Assembly (NCBI GenBank): GCA_013397695.1
Contig: VYZI01000240.1
Location: 762,545-826,544, forward strand
Direction of reading: 5' to 3'
Source: Centropus unirufus
Taxonomy: Eukaryota > Chordata > Aves > Cuculiformes > Centropidae
Length of the DNA stretch: 64,000 nucleotides
The translations under genes and the position numbers were made by a program. This document shows positions 47,229-60,500 of the stretch, in pieces; within the stretch, counting starts at the first letter, position 1, and each line of letters starts with the position of its first letter. A model generated the notes under the pieces. It had not been told where the DNA came from, did not search any database, and was given only the letters and a program-made list of their open reading frames with translations.

Positions 47229-49884
47229 TCCACTTCAGGTTTTCTTTCCAGAGTAAGAGGATGCGTCTCATTTTGCAGAAAAAAAGAAGAGCCAATCATT
47301 TCACAGAAAGAGTCTGAAATTTGTTGCTTCTGGTTTACAGCCAAATATCCAGAAATTGCAAGCTACCTGTCATTCTTTTCCAAAAAGGTAAAGTTAAAAA
47401 AATTGCTTAGCATTTGGGTAAAAAGTAACTGAAGTAGTTAGAGCTGTATAATGTTACTTAATCTAAGTTAGAAAGAGAAATCTGGAAATTACAGGAAACA
47501 AATATTTATATTTAGAAAAAGTATCATGACATTTTCAGTTTTTTTAAGATCAGCACTGTGTTTGAATACTGCTACCAAGTTTCAAAAAGATCCAGTCCTT
47601 CACATAACACTACTGTTGGGCCACGTTTTATAGAACACCCATCTATTAAGCATTTCAAGTGCAGACTTACCATTATTGGCCATTGGCCAGTATCCTACCA
47701 GCTAAAATGCTATAACATCTTTTTGTTATCCTTTAATATATCCATGAATCAATCACTGTCAGCATACGGCAGTAATTTATTTTTTTTTTCAAGAATGCAT
47801 GCAATGGCTTGGATTTCTTAAACCCATTTGCATCCTCTCTGCAAAATTATGGACCTGAATCCTGTGACAGTTTGAGAAAAGCTTGCCAGCTCTGTAAATT
47901 AACAACAACTGAAAAATACCAAGCGCATCCCTCCCTCCTAGAGTCAGGCTCAGAGAGCAGCACAGGGGGAATTCCTTGCCCACAAACCAGGAGGATGAAA
48001 ATATAGCCAAAAGGCTTCCTATAATGACTTATCTAATCACTACTTCGGGTAACATCAACAATAATCTCACACAAGATTTAATTTTGACAAAGGCAAATGT
48101 GGTAATGAGCAGTCTAACTCAAAGCCTCTTGATAGTGCATTATCGCAGCAGTTCCAGCAATTGGGGAACCGCACAAAGTGGTGTCATGATCAGAAAAGAG
48201 GCTGTGTCGGAAAAAACTTCAAACCACATAATACTGATATTACATACTGATGTAAGCTGCTACATCACATGTACCGTATTAGTAAAAGTGCAAAGGCACC
48301 ATGTTTTGACCATTTTTAGTACTATGGAATGAATCCAGCTACAGAAGAATATAAAAGATTCTTCTTTGAGTCATCCCGTTCATATTTCAAAATAAATTCC
48401 AAATACATATTTTTGACCATAAGGTGCATTTGCCTGCAAGATTCGTAGCTAGATATTGACCATAATTATAACTTACATAACTTCACTGGGGACAGTGTTA
48501 GAAACAAGAAGAGGTAATTTTATATGCAGATTTCCATGAGAACTTTCAAAATTGACAGTAAAAAATAATACATTTTCATTCAGAAACTAAATTCAATGCT
48601 GATGTTTCTTATCCACACCAAAACTGAAGAGCTAGAAATACTTACGTAGTCTGTTCACTAGTTCTTAACCTCCTCAGCAGAAAAGTAACATTCACTGTAT
48701 ATAGAGATGACAGTGTGGCCCAGAAATGTCTTTATAAATGAGATTAACAGCACAAGAGTTGCAAACTTCATGTTTGTAATATGCCTTTAAAAACGAACCA
48801 CATTTTAAATCAGCATGACAGAGTTTTATTTTAGTGAATCTCATTAAAACATCTATGATTTTTTAAATTGAATTCCTGAAGAATTCACCTCAGCAGTCTA
48901 CACCGCTGTTTAATAACTATTCTGACATTTAATGTAGTAACTGTAAATTCAATCTAATTATACTATAAACCTTACTACATTTACAAGCAATAAGAATGAT
49001 AAGCCAATTAAAACTACAGAAGTTTGATATTTAGCACTGGCAACAGGCACTGTCTTACCTTTGTGTGAGTAATGTAGGAGAACCCAGAGCCCAAGCTAGG
49101 CAAGCAATTTCTTTACACAACATTTGGTGTCAAAGTAGGATTAGCAAATATCCTATTTTGCCCCCAAAGAATCTCATATATGGTTTGAAATCCCTCTAAA
49201 GGGATATCCTATACTGTGGCTGACTGCTTTGGCCAGCAGTAAAAGGTCTACTTTTACGTGTTGGAGGTTCTGAAGGGTTTTTAAGGATCAGTACGTCAGT
49301 ACCTAGAATGATGAAAGATATAGCACTTCTGAGGATTGGCCCAGAGGGCCGAAAATTATCATACTATCACGATGTAGTCAGTACCACAATTTTAACACCG
49401 AATTAGTCGTTCATTCTGACAGTTTTGTCTTATGCCTTATGGAAAAAAACAAACAGAACAGTTAAAGTGATTCAGGATCAAGTTCTCGTGTTTCACTATC
49501 CTTATAGTGAGTTTTTGAGATATAGTAAAAATCTTCCTGCTTCACCTTTTGACCATTGTTAATTGTAGGTATGACATGAAGAACAACATCATCTTCCTCT
49601 TCACAGTAAGCTTTTATGCACTGGCAGATAATTTTATTTAGTCTACAGAGGAAAAACAATGAGAGAATGAGGCAAATTTTCTTCTCAGCAATCTGATTTT
49701 CTAAATCTCTCATGACGGCGCAGTTGATCCTTGAGATTCCTCCTGTCTAGTCTTCAAATGTGGATCCAAAACTAGATGGATGGTGTGCTCCGGGCACCTG
49801 CAGTGTCCAGTAATGCCTTCAGAGTTTGTGAACCACAGATGAGAAAAAGATGTCCTGCAGTGCTTAAGGCTGAACATGAACCAC
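47229..49884. other. Intergenic DNA
   Basis: AT-rich with no recognised gene or named repeat. Confidence 0.65.
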
Positions 49885-50340
49885 CTATGTGCCCTTACTG
49901 ATAAGGAGGCAAAGGATATTCTGGCATGTGTTTGAGAAAGTATTTAGAGCAGGTCAAGGTCCATCCCCTCTACTCAGCACTGATGAGGCCACACCTCGAG
50001 TACTGTGTCCAGTTCTGCGATCCTTACTACAAAAGAGATACGGGCATACTGGAGAAAGTCCAACAAAGGGCCATGAAGATGATTGAGAGACTGGAGCACC
50101 TCTCCTTTGAGGAAATGCTAAGAGATGGGTCTGTTTAGCCTCCAGAAGAAAAGGCTCAGGAGGATCTTATCAATGTGTATAAATACATGAAAAGAGGACA
50201 GAGCAATTTGGAGACCAAATGACAGTGAAGTGGGCATGGCAACAACTGGTATAACTTATTCCTGTCTCACTTTGGACTCGAGAGGATCCTTCCCATGGAA
50301 CCCAGAATCACAGAAGGTCAACGAAAGATGTAGAGGAAAG
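49885..50340 (+). mobile_element. CR1 LINE fragment
   Basis: Encodes LMRPHLEYCVQFCDPYYKRD and EKVQQRAMKMIERLEHLSFE from the CR1 ORF2 C-terminal third, then SLQKKRLR-type sequence in a shifted frame. Truncated at both ends, with clear decay after about 50250. Confidence 0.92.
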
Positions 50341-53159
50341 GGACGTAAAGTGGATTGGATGCATAGTGCTAAAGGAAGGTAAAGGAATATGTGGTAAGAG
50401 ATTTGTCAAGCAAGGAGAGCGGTTAACTCCCTTTTACGACAGTTGATCTAAGAAGAAGAATAAAAGATGTGGAATGCCAGAACTAGCCAAACCTAAGTAA
50501 CAGTGACTTTGCAATGGAAATCAAGCACTACTGACAGAGCAAACAAAAGTGATCTTTTTCTGCTAGGGAGTAATTCCTGTCAGGATTTAACTTTACCTTC
50601 ACCCCAACATACCTTGAGGTGGCTCTTCTGTGTTTTGTGAACTTCCATAAGCCCTTTATTAATTTTAAAATATTTCCTTTCTTTTCAAAAAATACAAAGA
50701 ATTCTGAAGAAGAACAGAACATTTCAGTATTCATCTAGTAAAACATAGTTCCAACTTTACCAAGCTGTACTTAATGAAAAGTTAGGGGAAAGAATGTTGG
50801 ACCATTCTTCAAATAAAAAATACTTTCATATAAAACAAATCCCACAGTCTCATCAAGACGTGTTAATCATACCTCAAACTATTGACCTTGCAAAATAAAA
50901 GGTTGACAAGTATCTTTCTGACATTTTGCATTATAAGCCACAGTCCTGTCCAACTGTGTCCAAAGTAGTTAAGACCACTGCAGTAAAAGTAATGCTATGC
51001 AATGTAGCAAAACAAGCCACCTATACAGGAGGTTACTCTTTAAAATGTTAAAGACAATTATTTCAGTTTCGAAGTCTTTGAACTGTTCAAGAAATTTCCC
51101 AGCCTCAGGCAGGTTATCCTACTATTTCCCACTTTCCTCCAAAGCTTTGTCTAACCTCCTGGGGGTTGCCTTGTTTGAGGCCTATGTTGTGGGCAAAAGA
51201 CAGTGAATATGAGGTAAAAGCAAGTCTTGCAGTGCAAAAAACAGATTATTGATAAACACCAAAAATGTGCTAACAAGTCTTCAGATCGCTTTTGAACTCC
51301 TTGCTCATGCATTGTGGAATGATGTAACATGTTTGTGCTTAAGCAGTAGTGAGGATAGATGAAGGCTGTATGGGACCAGGCTGGCAGTGTGAGACCATTA
51401 GGCATAGACCTTTATTGAACATTTGATGTTTTGAATAGCATTTGTGATCCAAGGCATTGTAGAGAAACAGGCAGGGAGCACGTCTGCTCTATCTGCAGAC
51501 AAGTCACTTCGTATTTCTACTCTGTTCTGCACCAGAAAGATTCCAATTTGATTGCTGATTCTTGGTTCATCTCTATTGAGAATGGAGGATCTTATTGATC
51601 TTATTAAAACATTGCAGCATAACTCTAGGATACTTTGAGGTCTTCAGTGATAGCCCGAAAGTGCTTTTGGTTATCCCTGTGTTTAATACCATACACAGGG
51701 GAGCAAGGGGAGATTTCACAGTATTATTTAATGGACTCAAATAATGGTTCTAGATGGGTGTAAGTGGTTAAGTATTTTTAATCAGACTCTTTTGTCAATA
51801 TTAAGCGCATAAAAGTTGATATTTAGTATTTGCAAAGATAAATCGAGGTCTGAGTAATGACCAACCTGTGCTAGAATAATGAAACTCAATTTGAAAATGT
51901 CAAAGGAAAAATTCTGTGTGTTTAGCAGTGTATATTGGTTCATGATAGTCATGGTTTTGTGGATTTTTTTTAAATAACTTAGCCCAAACAGCAAAATCTA
52001 GTTCCTTGTTCTTCCAAAAACTGTGAAAGCAGTAAATATGGTATGATTGTCTCCTGTGCTGCAGAATACCTCATTGAAGAAATGATGCATAAGAGCTGGT
52101 GTTCCATCTCGAAGTATTGCAGAGAAGAATGAAGAGTGTAAGTATTGTTAGCTCACTGATTTTCTTCACTAAGAAGAATAATCAACCTCTAATGGAGATA
52201 ATGAATGAAATGGTTCTGGTGTAGACTGAGTGTATGTGTTTTCTTACGTAGTGTCATTGTTTGGCCTATCAAGAGATTTTCACTGAGTTTCAATGGGCAT
52301 TTATATGCAAAGAGAGTAAGTATCCTACACAAAGAATTATTTTTTTTCACTTTGGGAGACTGTATTATTCCTAGGTTCATGCAGACTCTCAGTGTATCAA
52401 TATTAGTCATTTTCACTCTATCTTACTCAGCAGTAGAATTCACTTTTTTTTCTGTGACATTACTTTGTGTGTGAATATGCATGGGAAGGAAAGAAACAAG
52501 AAGATGCAGAAACAAAAAATTAAGCTGCATCCAGGGGGGTGAAAGAGCTTGAGTAAAACCTAAAAGAGATTGTGGAAATTTTGTGAAGACCTTGAGGCAC
52601 AAAGCAAGCAAACTGTCTTTTTAATTCCCCCACATATTCTTCCCTAAAACAGAGAGAATGTCTCCCACTCATATGTTAGTTGTCCATCTACCTTTTAATG
52701 CATTATTAATGTCAGAGTCAGCGGGACTCACGGTTCTTTGTTTTATAAATAAAGTGACAAGTTTAAACTCTGTAAAAATTTGTGAACTCGGTAATGGAAT
52801 ACAGAAAAACAGTTTAAAAGCCTCCTGAGCTCTGGGGATTTGGAGGTCCAGTATATGAGTAGTTCTTGTAAATGTTTCCTTGTTTTCACTTCTTGCATGA
52901 ATAAACAGCGCTGCAGAAATAAAAAGCATGGGCAAACTTCTCCAGTATTTCAGCAAAGGTAATTACAGTCAACAAATACATTGTGCAGATCCCAAAATAG
53001 TGTCATTTTCTATAAACTCCCCCTTTTAAAATACTTCACAACATAATGGTTAGCACTACCCAGTAACAAACAATAGCAATTGCAGCGAAGACCCTGTGAT
53101 ACTCAAGCAAGGGTCGATTTTGGTTGATTTTAGACTATGTCTGTGAAACTATATAAAGG
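50341..53159. other. Intergenic DNA
   Basis: No gene or named repeat recognised. Confidence 0.65.
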
Positions 53160-53350
53160 TTATCACCAAATCACAGAGCGGTTGAAGTGCAAAGGCACCT
53201 CTAGAAGTCATCTTGTCCAAATATTCTGTTCAACCAGGGCCACCTAGGGCTGGTTACCAGGATTGTGTCCTCCTGTGTTTCAATTTGTGTCCCTTGTCTC
53301 TGGTCCTATCTCAGGGTACCACTGAAAAGATCTTTCATGATAGCTAAACA
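53160..53350 (-). mobile_element. CR1 LINE 3' end with internal deletion
   Basis: The minus strand shows the CR1 3' region (a tail near 53165, then the complement of CAACCAGGGCCACCTAGGGC), joined after an internal gap to ORF2-end sequence around 53260-53340. 5'-truncated. Confidence 0.8.
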
Positions 53351-55249
53351 GAGGAACAGGAGCTGATGTTAGCTATGTCTCTTAGAAGAGGAAAGCGAAG
53401 TAAGGTTCAGCCTTTCCAAGGTCTGAGGAAGAAGCTCATGGAGTTGCCACTGTGGGAATGAAGACATTTATCAGTATGGGTTACTGGTGACAGACACTGG
53501 TGGTAAAGGGCTCAGAACAGTTTTTGTGGGTCAAGAGACTAAATAGTCCCCAAGAGCAGCCCGCCATTAACACTCCAAAAGCTGAACTGGAAATTACCTC
53601 ATCAGACTTCGCTTAATTAACAGATTTGCCAAATTAAGAAGCATTCAATAGAACAGAACAGTGATTTTACTGTTGACAATGTGAACTGAAAAAAAAATGG
53701 CTTGCAAAAAACTTCAAACGAGCAGCATTACAGAATTGATATCTAATTTATCAGTTGCCTTCCTTAGTAATGAGACAGCTGGCACTGCAGATTTTTAAAG
53801 GAGGCAATATTTATGAATATTTGCCAAAAGCTATAGACCAAGCCTCATGCTTACAGAAGAGGTTTATTCTATTAGTGCAACTAAACAAAAATTTATTAAC
53901 CCTAAAAAGCCTGTTTATTTTCTATCCGCTAAAAAATAGAACTCAAATATCTTTGTTCTTTATTGTATATAAGAGGATTCATCTATTTAGTAAGGATATT
54001 ATAATTTAAAGTGCAGAAAAACACCTTGTCCCTCTATGTCCTTCTTGTTCTGCCTAATTGTGAGAAACACATCAACAACGTCACAGAGATTGTCTTTGAA
54101 CTAGTTACAAAGTCTAAAAAACCTTCATATATTCAAGACTGAGTCCTCCATCTTGAATATTCATTGCCCTGGTATCAATGAATTGTTTCCATGCATCCTT
54201 AATTATTTCATTTTACCCTTGCTCTTTGCCTTTCCCCACTGCAGAATGTTTTCTCCAGTAAAATAACAGCAAAGGCTCAACCCCCATTGGGGCTTTGATA
54301 TGAGAAATAGTCACAGTTCTCTCAGTGTACCAGCATATTTTAGTACTGTAGTATTTATGCCTAATAATATATACTGAAGGGCCAGCTTTCCCCAGAGTAT
54401 GTGCATTGCCAGTGTTCGATACCAGCATCTGCTCCTCTTTCACACCACAGCAGAGACGGCCAAGTGCAGGTCCCTCAAGATCAGGGAACTGGTATCAGCT
54501 AGATCAGCGCACTCCTACTCAAGGCAGAAATGTCAGCTTCAAGTGTAATAGTCTAAAGTGTCAGAACCATCAATAACGTTGCATGCTCCAAGCAAATGCT
54601 TTTTCCCCTTCCAAAGGATATTTGCATAAATGCAATGGTTATGTATATGGAGCATTAGTATTACTGAATTAATTATTTATCAGCAGAAATCTATTTTGCT
54701 TACCTGCCCGCAGTCCTGCTGGCTTCTTTGCTTGGAGAAACTATTCAGTAAATACTTAAGCTTCTCAAAATCTTTGCTCTAAAACAAGGGGAATATGCAA
54801 ATATTTATCTACGAAATTATGTGTATTGCACCCTAGATCATTACATATGATCAAATCTATAAGTGAAGAAAGCTGTACGTGTATGCAGAGTCAACACACA
54901 CAAGCGGATGTCAGTGAAGTTGAGGACTGGATGGGTAAAATGAAGAAGAATAAGTCTCATCAAATAGACATTTTGTGCCTGATATTGCATACCACAAAAA
55001 TTAGTAGGAATTTTAATATCTAATGGGATAAAAAGTAACACGGGTGAATAAAAAACTACTAGGGAAGAAACCATGTGCTTTGCAGAGATAAGTCATAGTT
55101 TCATATGTATTAAACGGCCCAAAAGAGCTGGTAGTCATATTGATACATTGTCCAGCTGATCGGGTATGCATGGATTTGCAAGAGATTTCTACAAGTTCTC
55201 ACCAAAGTCTCTGATGGGAAGTAGAAATAGAGACACTGACACAGTCAGG
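53351..55249. other. Intergenic DNA
   Basis: AT-rich; nothing recognised. Confidence 0.6.
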
Positions 55250-55800
55250 CATGACATCGGGTAAAAAGGAAATTCCTCCCATGAGCCCATGAGTAGGGAA
55301 AAGAGAGGAAATAAAAGGCCGAAACAAAATGTTGGTGTACATGATGAAACATAATTACTTCAGGTATCTGCACTGGAGCCTAAATTGTCCAATATGTGTA
55401 CAAGCAAACTGGAAAAAAGGGAATAAATAACAAGGTAACAAAATTCAGAACAAAAAAAATTTCAAGTTCTTCAAATCTAAAGCTAACAGTGAGTGACAAA
55501 AATGTGCATTTTGATGGGCTGCTACATCCAGCTGAGAGAACCTCTCCGAAAGTGTATTGCAGAACAAGAAAAAACTTGAGGCAAAGGTAGCAAGTCTGAT
55601 CACAGATATAAGGAGAGGTTAAGCAGGTTAGGGTCTTTCAGTTCATAAATTAAATTATTAAGAGAGAGGATACGGTAAAATCTGATAACACAATTTGGAG
55701 ATAGAAATTAACCCTTTACTATTTCCTACAACATAAGCACTAAGAGATGTCCTAAGATATTGTCAGAAATCAGGTTTAAAATTAACAAAAGGAATGCTTT
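55250..55800 (+). mobile_element. Ancient, decayed CR1-group LINE
   Basis: Around 55410-55450 the frame reads GKKGINNKVTKF, resembling NDLEKGVNSEVTKFADD of CR1 reverse transcriptase. Around 55600-55790 it reads ERLSRLGSFSS, then an AITQFGDRN-like and RFKINKRNAF stretch, in the order expected of the ORF2 C terminus. Many stops and gaps; the closest resemblance is to the older CR1 lineages of reptiles. Confidence 0.5.
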
Positions 55801-57399
55801 TTAATTTTAATTTTTTTTATTTTATAATAAAGTTAGATAATTTCATAGAAAATAGGTCTACTGATGGCTACTAAACATAACAGACTGAACACAGCTTCAG
55901 GCTTAGAAAGTCTCTAAGGTACTGACTGTCAGCAGCCAGCTGAGTTTTTGAAAGACCTCTCTTCATGGGTCCAGCTTGTATTCTTTCCATACTGATGCTC
56001 TGCATCAGAGCCTGGGCAGGATACTGAGAAGCATTTAAATATGTTTTAGATATGAGAACAGTTAATCCAGTGAGATTATTCATATGCTTCAAGGGTAAGC
56101 AGCTGGAGAGGAACAAAATAAAGCAATGGAAAAATAGCATATACCAAGGAAGCTGTGGCACGTGTGCTGCTATTTGTACATAATTTAGAATGTACATTTA
56201 TAATTTAAACCGTCATAATAATCTGCAACATTCTAACCTAGAAAACAGGGCATCCTCAGTGATGTAAAATGTACACATGCGAGCGCATGGAATCACAATT
56301 GCCACATAACAATTTTTTTCCATCTCTTGGTTAACATTATTAATAGACGCTTGAAAATCTGCACAAGGCAGAATGCACCCAGATCAGTAAGTGCTTCAGA
56401 CGGAGTCCATGCTCTGCCTACTCTAGAGAAAAATGAAATTGATATGATGTGGATTCTCTGGTGTCCAGTAAGGCACTCATTCCAATCAAAACTCTTCCTG
56501 TGGTTGGGACATTCACAGCAGCTTCCACCAGCTTGAACTGATGTCTAAGCAGAGGATGGCTCCCACAGAGCAATAGTACAACTCTGCTACAAAACCAACC
56601 AGCCACTAGACAGAAGCTAGTCGGAAAACAAGTTTCATTAGTTCCAGAATTAATTAATTATTTGATTAGTTCAACAGAACCTCGTGAATCTGGAAAGGTT
56701 CTCTGTCTGGAAGACACAATGAAACTTCGCTCTCCTGTCACAGAATATCCTGTGAACAGATTTGTTACCTTTGTTCAATATTGTTTCCAGACCATCAGAA
56801 AAACGTATGAAAAAAATTTTTTAAACTTGAGCCTCTAGGTTAGATTGACTGAATAGTGAAATTCAATGAATCTTTTCATCAAAATGAAAAATTTCAGGAT
56901 ATTTTATAATCTATGACCAATGTAAGTGATGGATTTTTTCCATAAAGACTGTTTTTGTGTGTTCAAGACATAACAAAAATCATGAAACTGCTGGAATTGT
57001 TGTTACATTTTGCTCATTTTATTCAGTTATCCTTTGGTGAAAACATTTTTTAAGTAATCAATCTGAACAGTTTTGAGTCCTGAGACACAAAATAGCAGGA
57101 AAAAAATATTTGTATACTTTATGCATTGTGGATGTGGATTTGCTTAACATCTGTATCAATCACGTACATGATGACAGTGTTTAGGCTACTGCCTCCTCAT
57201 TCAGTCATTGTTTTTCATACAATAAAATATTAGAAATTTATTTATAATTTTCACATATCTTTCTGTGTCACTTTCCATAGCATATTTTCAATTTCAAAGA
57301 CTCATAGTAATTGTCTCTAGTAAAATTATTTAGATAACACCTAATTCAAAAAGTCCATGTAAAGTAGTGTCTAGCAAAGGTTTTTCCATAGATGTCAAG
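55801..57399. other. Intergenic DNA
   Basis: A CACGTG at 56159-56164; otherwise nothing recognised. Confidence 0.6.
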
Positions 57400-57572
57400 C
57401 ATTGGAACAAGCTGCCCAGGGAAGTGGTGGAGTCTCCATCCCTGCAGGCGTGCAAAAAGTGTGTAGATGTAGCATTTTGTGATGTGGCTTAGTAGGCATG
57501 ATGGTGTTGAGCTGACAGTTGGACTGGATGACCTTAGAGATCTTTTCCAACCTTAATGATTCTATAATTCTC
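57400..57572 (+). mobile_element. CR1 LINE 3' end
   Basis: AACAAGCTGCCCAGGGAAGT, GTGGAGTCTCCATCCCTGCA, TTGGACTGGATGACCTTAGA, TTTCCAACCTTAATGATTCT and a short tail: the canonical CR1 3' end, 5'-truncated to about 170 bp. Confidence 0.93.
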
Positions 57573-60500
57573 CCTGATTTTCAGCATTTACTGCTTGTGG
57601 TAGAAGCAGAAGTGTCATTACTCTTTTGGAGTACAACACCTGAATTTTCCACTGCCAGTGCAATCAAAATAAGCCTATACTTATCCCAGGATAGAGTATA
57701 AATGAATGAGTGGAAAAGCATAGAAACTTTTCAAGCTCTCATTATTCAGTAGCTGAACAGGGAATACTTGAGTTCATCAAACATTAGAATTCTGCAACAC
57801 AAGAATTTTGCAGGTGTTATTCTGTGTGATCAGTCTTAGACAACAAAAGAGACAGAGGGACATTAGCAACAATATTAAAGATCTGAATTTGATAAATTAA
57901 TTGAATGACACTTGTGCACACTAAAGGAAAAAAGCTAGAAAACCTGACTCATTTGTTCAAACTAATAAGGCCAACAAATCTGCAACCATCTGTAAGAACC
58001 ATCTATAATAACTTGAATACAGTTGAAATAAAACCTAAAGAACTTAATCATTTAATGAGCAAATTGGAAGTTCAAGCCTCTCACAGAAAAGAGGGTGTTA
58101 TCTGTGGTCATTTTCTAATTTTAATTAATACAAATGTGTCAGTTTCAATGGAAGCTAAGTAATTGTAGTGTAATTTACAACTTCCATGTTGATGATAGAT
58201 GAAACTATCTGGGTTTTTCTGTCGAATGTCTCCTAGCAAAAAAAAAAAAAAAAATAATAATTTTTTTAAAGGTCTCTGGTGAAGAATGCAGAGCTGCAGC
58301 TGTAGTTTTTTGGTGTGTGCCTTCATTGCAACAAATCCTACTGGGTCTATGAAGAGGAAGCTAGATATTAGTTTAAGATCAGATCACATAATTTGCAAAT
58401 GCTGGGTCATTACATTTCAGTTAATTATCCTTGTACTACACCCTGCATTTTCTAATTGACTACATTTATTCTTTGACAATGCAAGACACATTGAAAGCAT
58501 TTGGAGAAGTTTCCACAATCCCCTCACTAGCTTTTTGCCATGATGAATTAAATTTACTCTCAACATATCTGTATTTTATTTCTTCCCTAAATATATTTGA
58601 CGTTAACCTTTTTGAGTAACTGGCAGAATAAAAACTTATAAAGATCTGTATAGAATAAAACATATTTTAAGCCCCACAACTGTCAAATATGTGCTCATCC
58701 CCTAAATACAATATCCATACAAATTATGCAGTTGTATAAATTCCCGACTCTTCATGAATTTTTTAAAAATGGATTAGATATCCAGCAGAAGTTTATAGTG
58801 TTTTAAGAGTGCTTTGCATCACGTTGATGTATTGATTTTAAATATAAATCCACATTAATCTGAAGTAATTGACTATCTACATTAATAATAATGTTCAATT
58901 TTCATGAGGGAAGAGAAGTGTTCTTGTGCCAAGACAAATGAAATTCATTACTAGAGACTACAGAGGTAGAGATGAAAATCATTATTAAAAAGTATGTAGA
59001 GGCTTTTGGCAGAATATCTGTTAAAGTCACTCTGGGTAACTCATGATGAAACACCTGGATTTATTCAAAATGTGTACAAGAAAATGAACATTAAAAGGCA
59101 GTTTGGTTGGCATCACAACCCAATTTACTTCAAAAGTAATTATCAAGATACTTCTTGACTTCTTGGTTAATATAACTCTTTATTGTGCTTTCTCCCCTAT
59201 GTTTTTATAAAACATGTCACCAACAGTTACTCTTTTGAACACACCTGTCAAAATCCTGAGCTAAGCTTTCAAAGGCTTCCAGCTGTCAGTAGATTCACAG
59301 TCATTTGTATGCCTAGAAACTCATGGGATTTTTTAAAGCTTTTTTTTATTACATTTTTTTTTTACTTTACTACTGGAGGTTTTTACTACTGGAGGTTTTG
59401 CCTCCACAGAGAAAACTGTGCGACATTGAATGGGTTCTATTTGAAAAGCAAAGTGCTGAATCCATCATGCCAGGATTTTATGCTGTTAATTAAATGTGGC
59501 TCCAATTCATGAATGTATTATTATGAGCTTTGCTGAGCAGGAAAATAAACTCTTATTATATAAGTTAACTTACTTAAGGCCCTAAGTTTTAGCTCAAGTG
59601 TGTGTAAAATTCAACATGGCAAATTCTTCATAGAAGCATTGGATACTTCCTCCTTATGTGTTACATTTCAAAATATGCTTCCAACTTTCAACCATAAAAT
59701 AGCATCTGGTTACTATTTCATAAAGAATGAGTATGTATTTTCTGCTGAAAGGAAAGTTTTGGATGGGATGTTGGCATGATGTGGCATCATTTATCCCTGT
59801 GACAGTCACAAATACATTTTGAGGATGATAAACCCCTATAAACCCAACATAAACTTGAGAAATTTGTGTTTCAGTTAAATAAAACCTCCAATAAACTCTT
59901 TTCCTCCTTTCTTCCAAGAAAAGAGAACAGTAATACCATCTTTGTAAACTGAAAAATTGCATCAAAAGCATTAGAGAAATGAGTAGTATTTGTGTTTTAG
60001 TGTTCTTTTCCAGAACTGAAATTGTCACGAGTCATCCTCTGTCTGAGCACCTGTATACCCTGAGGTTGGTACACAACTCTTTTCATGGGATCCCAAATGA
60101 GAAGAGTAGTTCTACAAAAATATTTTAGCCAATTTATGTCTTCTCCGGCTTGTGTTCCTGTGATTCTCTTTTAAAACTAACTCAAATGACACCTCACTGA
60201 ATAGCACTTCTCTATGAAACACTGTTTCTCTGCTGCATCAAAGAGTTTTCAGCACAACAATGAAATTCACAAGCATCTAATTTTATTGGCATAGCTATCA
60301 AAACGTGTGAATAACTAGCCACAGCTAGGAGCTAGATAATCTATAAACGTCAGTGGAGCAAGAAACCTGAGAAAAGTAAATCATTAGTAACAACATGGAG
60401 AAAAAACGGCAATGATTGTTCAGAACTAGTTTTCTGAAGACAGATTTGGAAACCTCTTTATACAGCCAGCTCACTGTAGAATGTTTTTCATGATTTCCAG

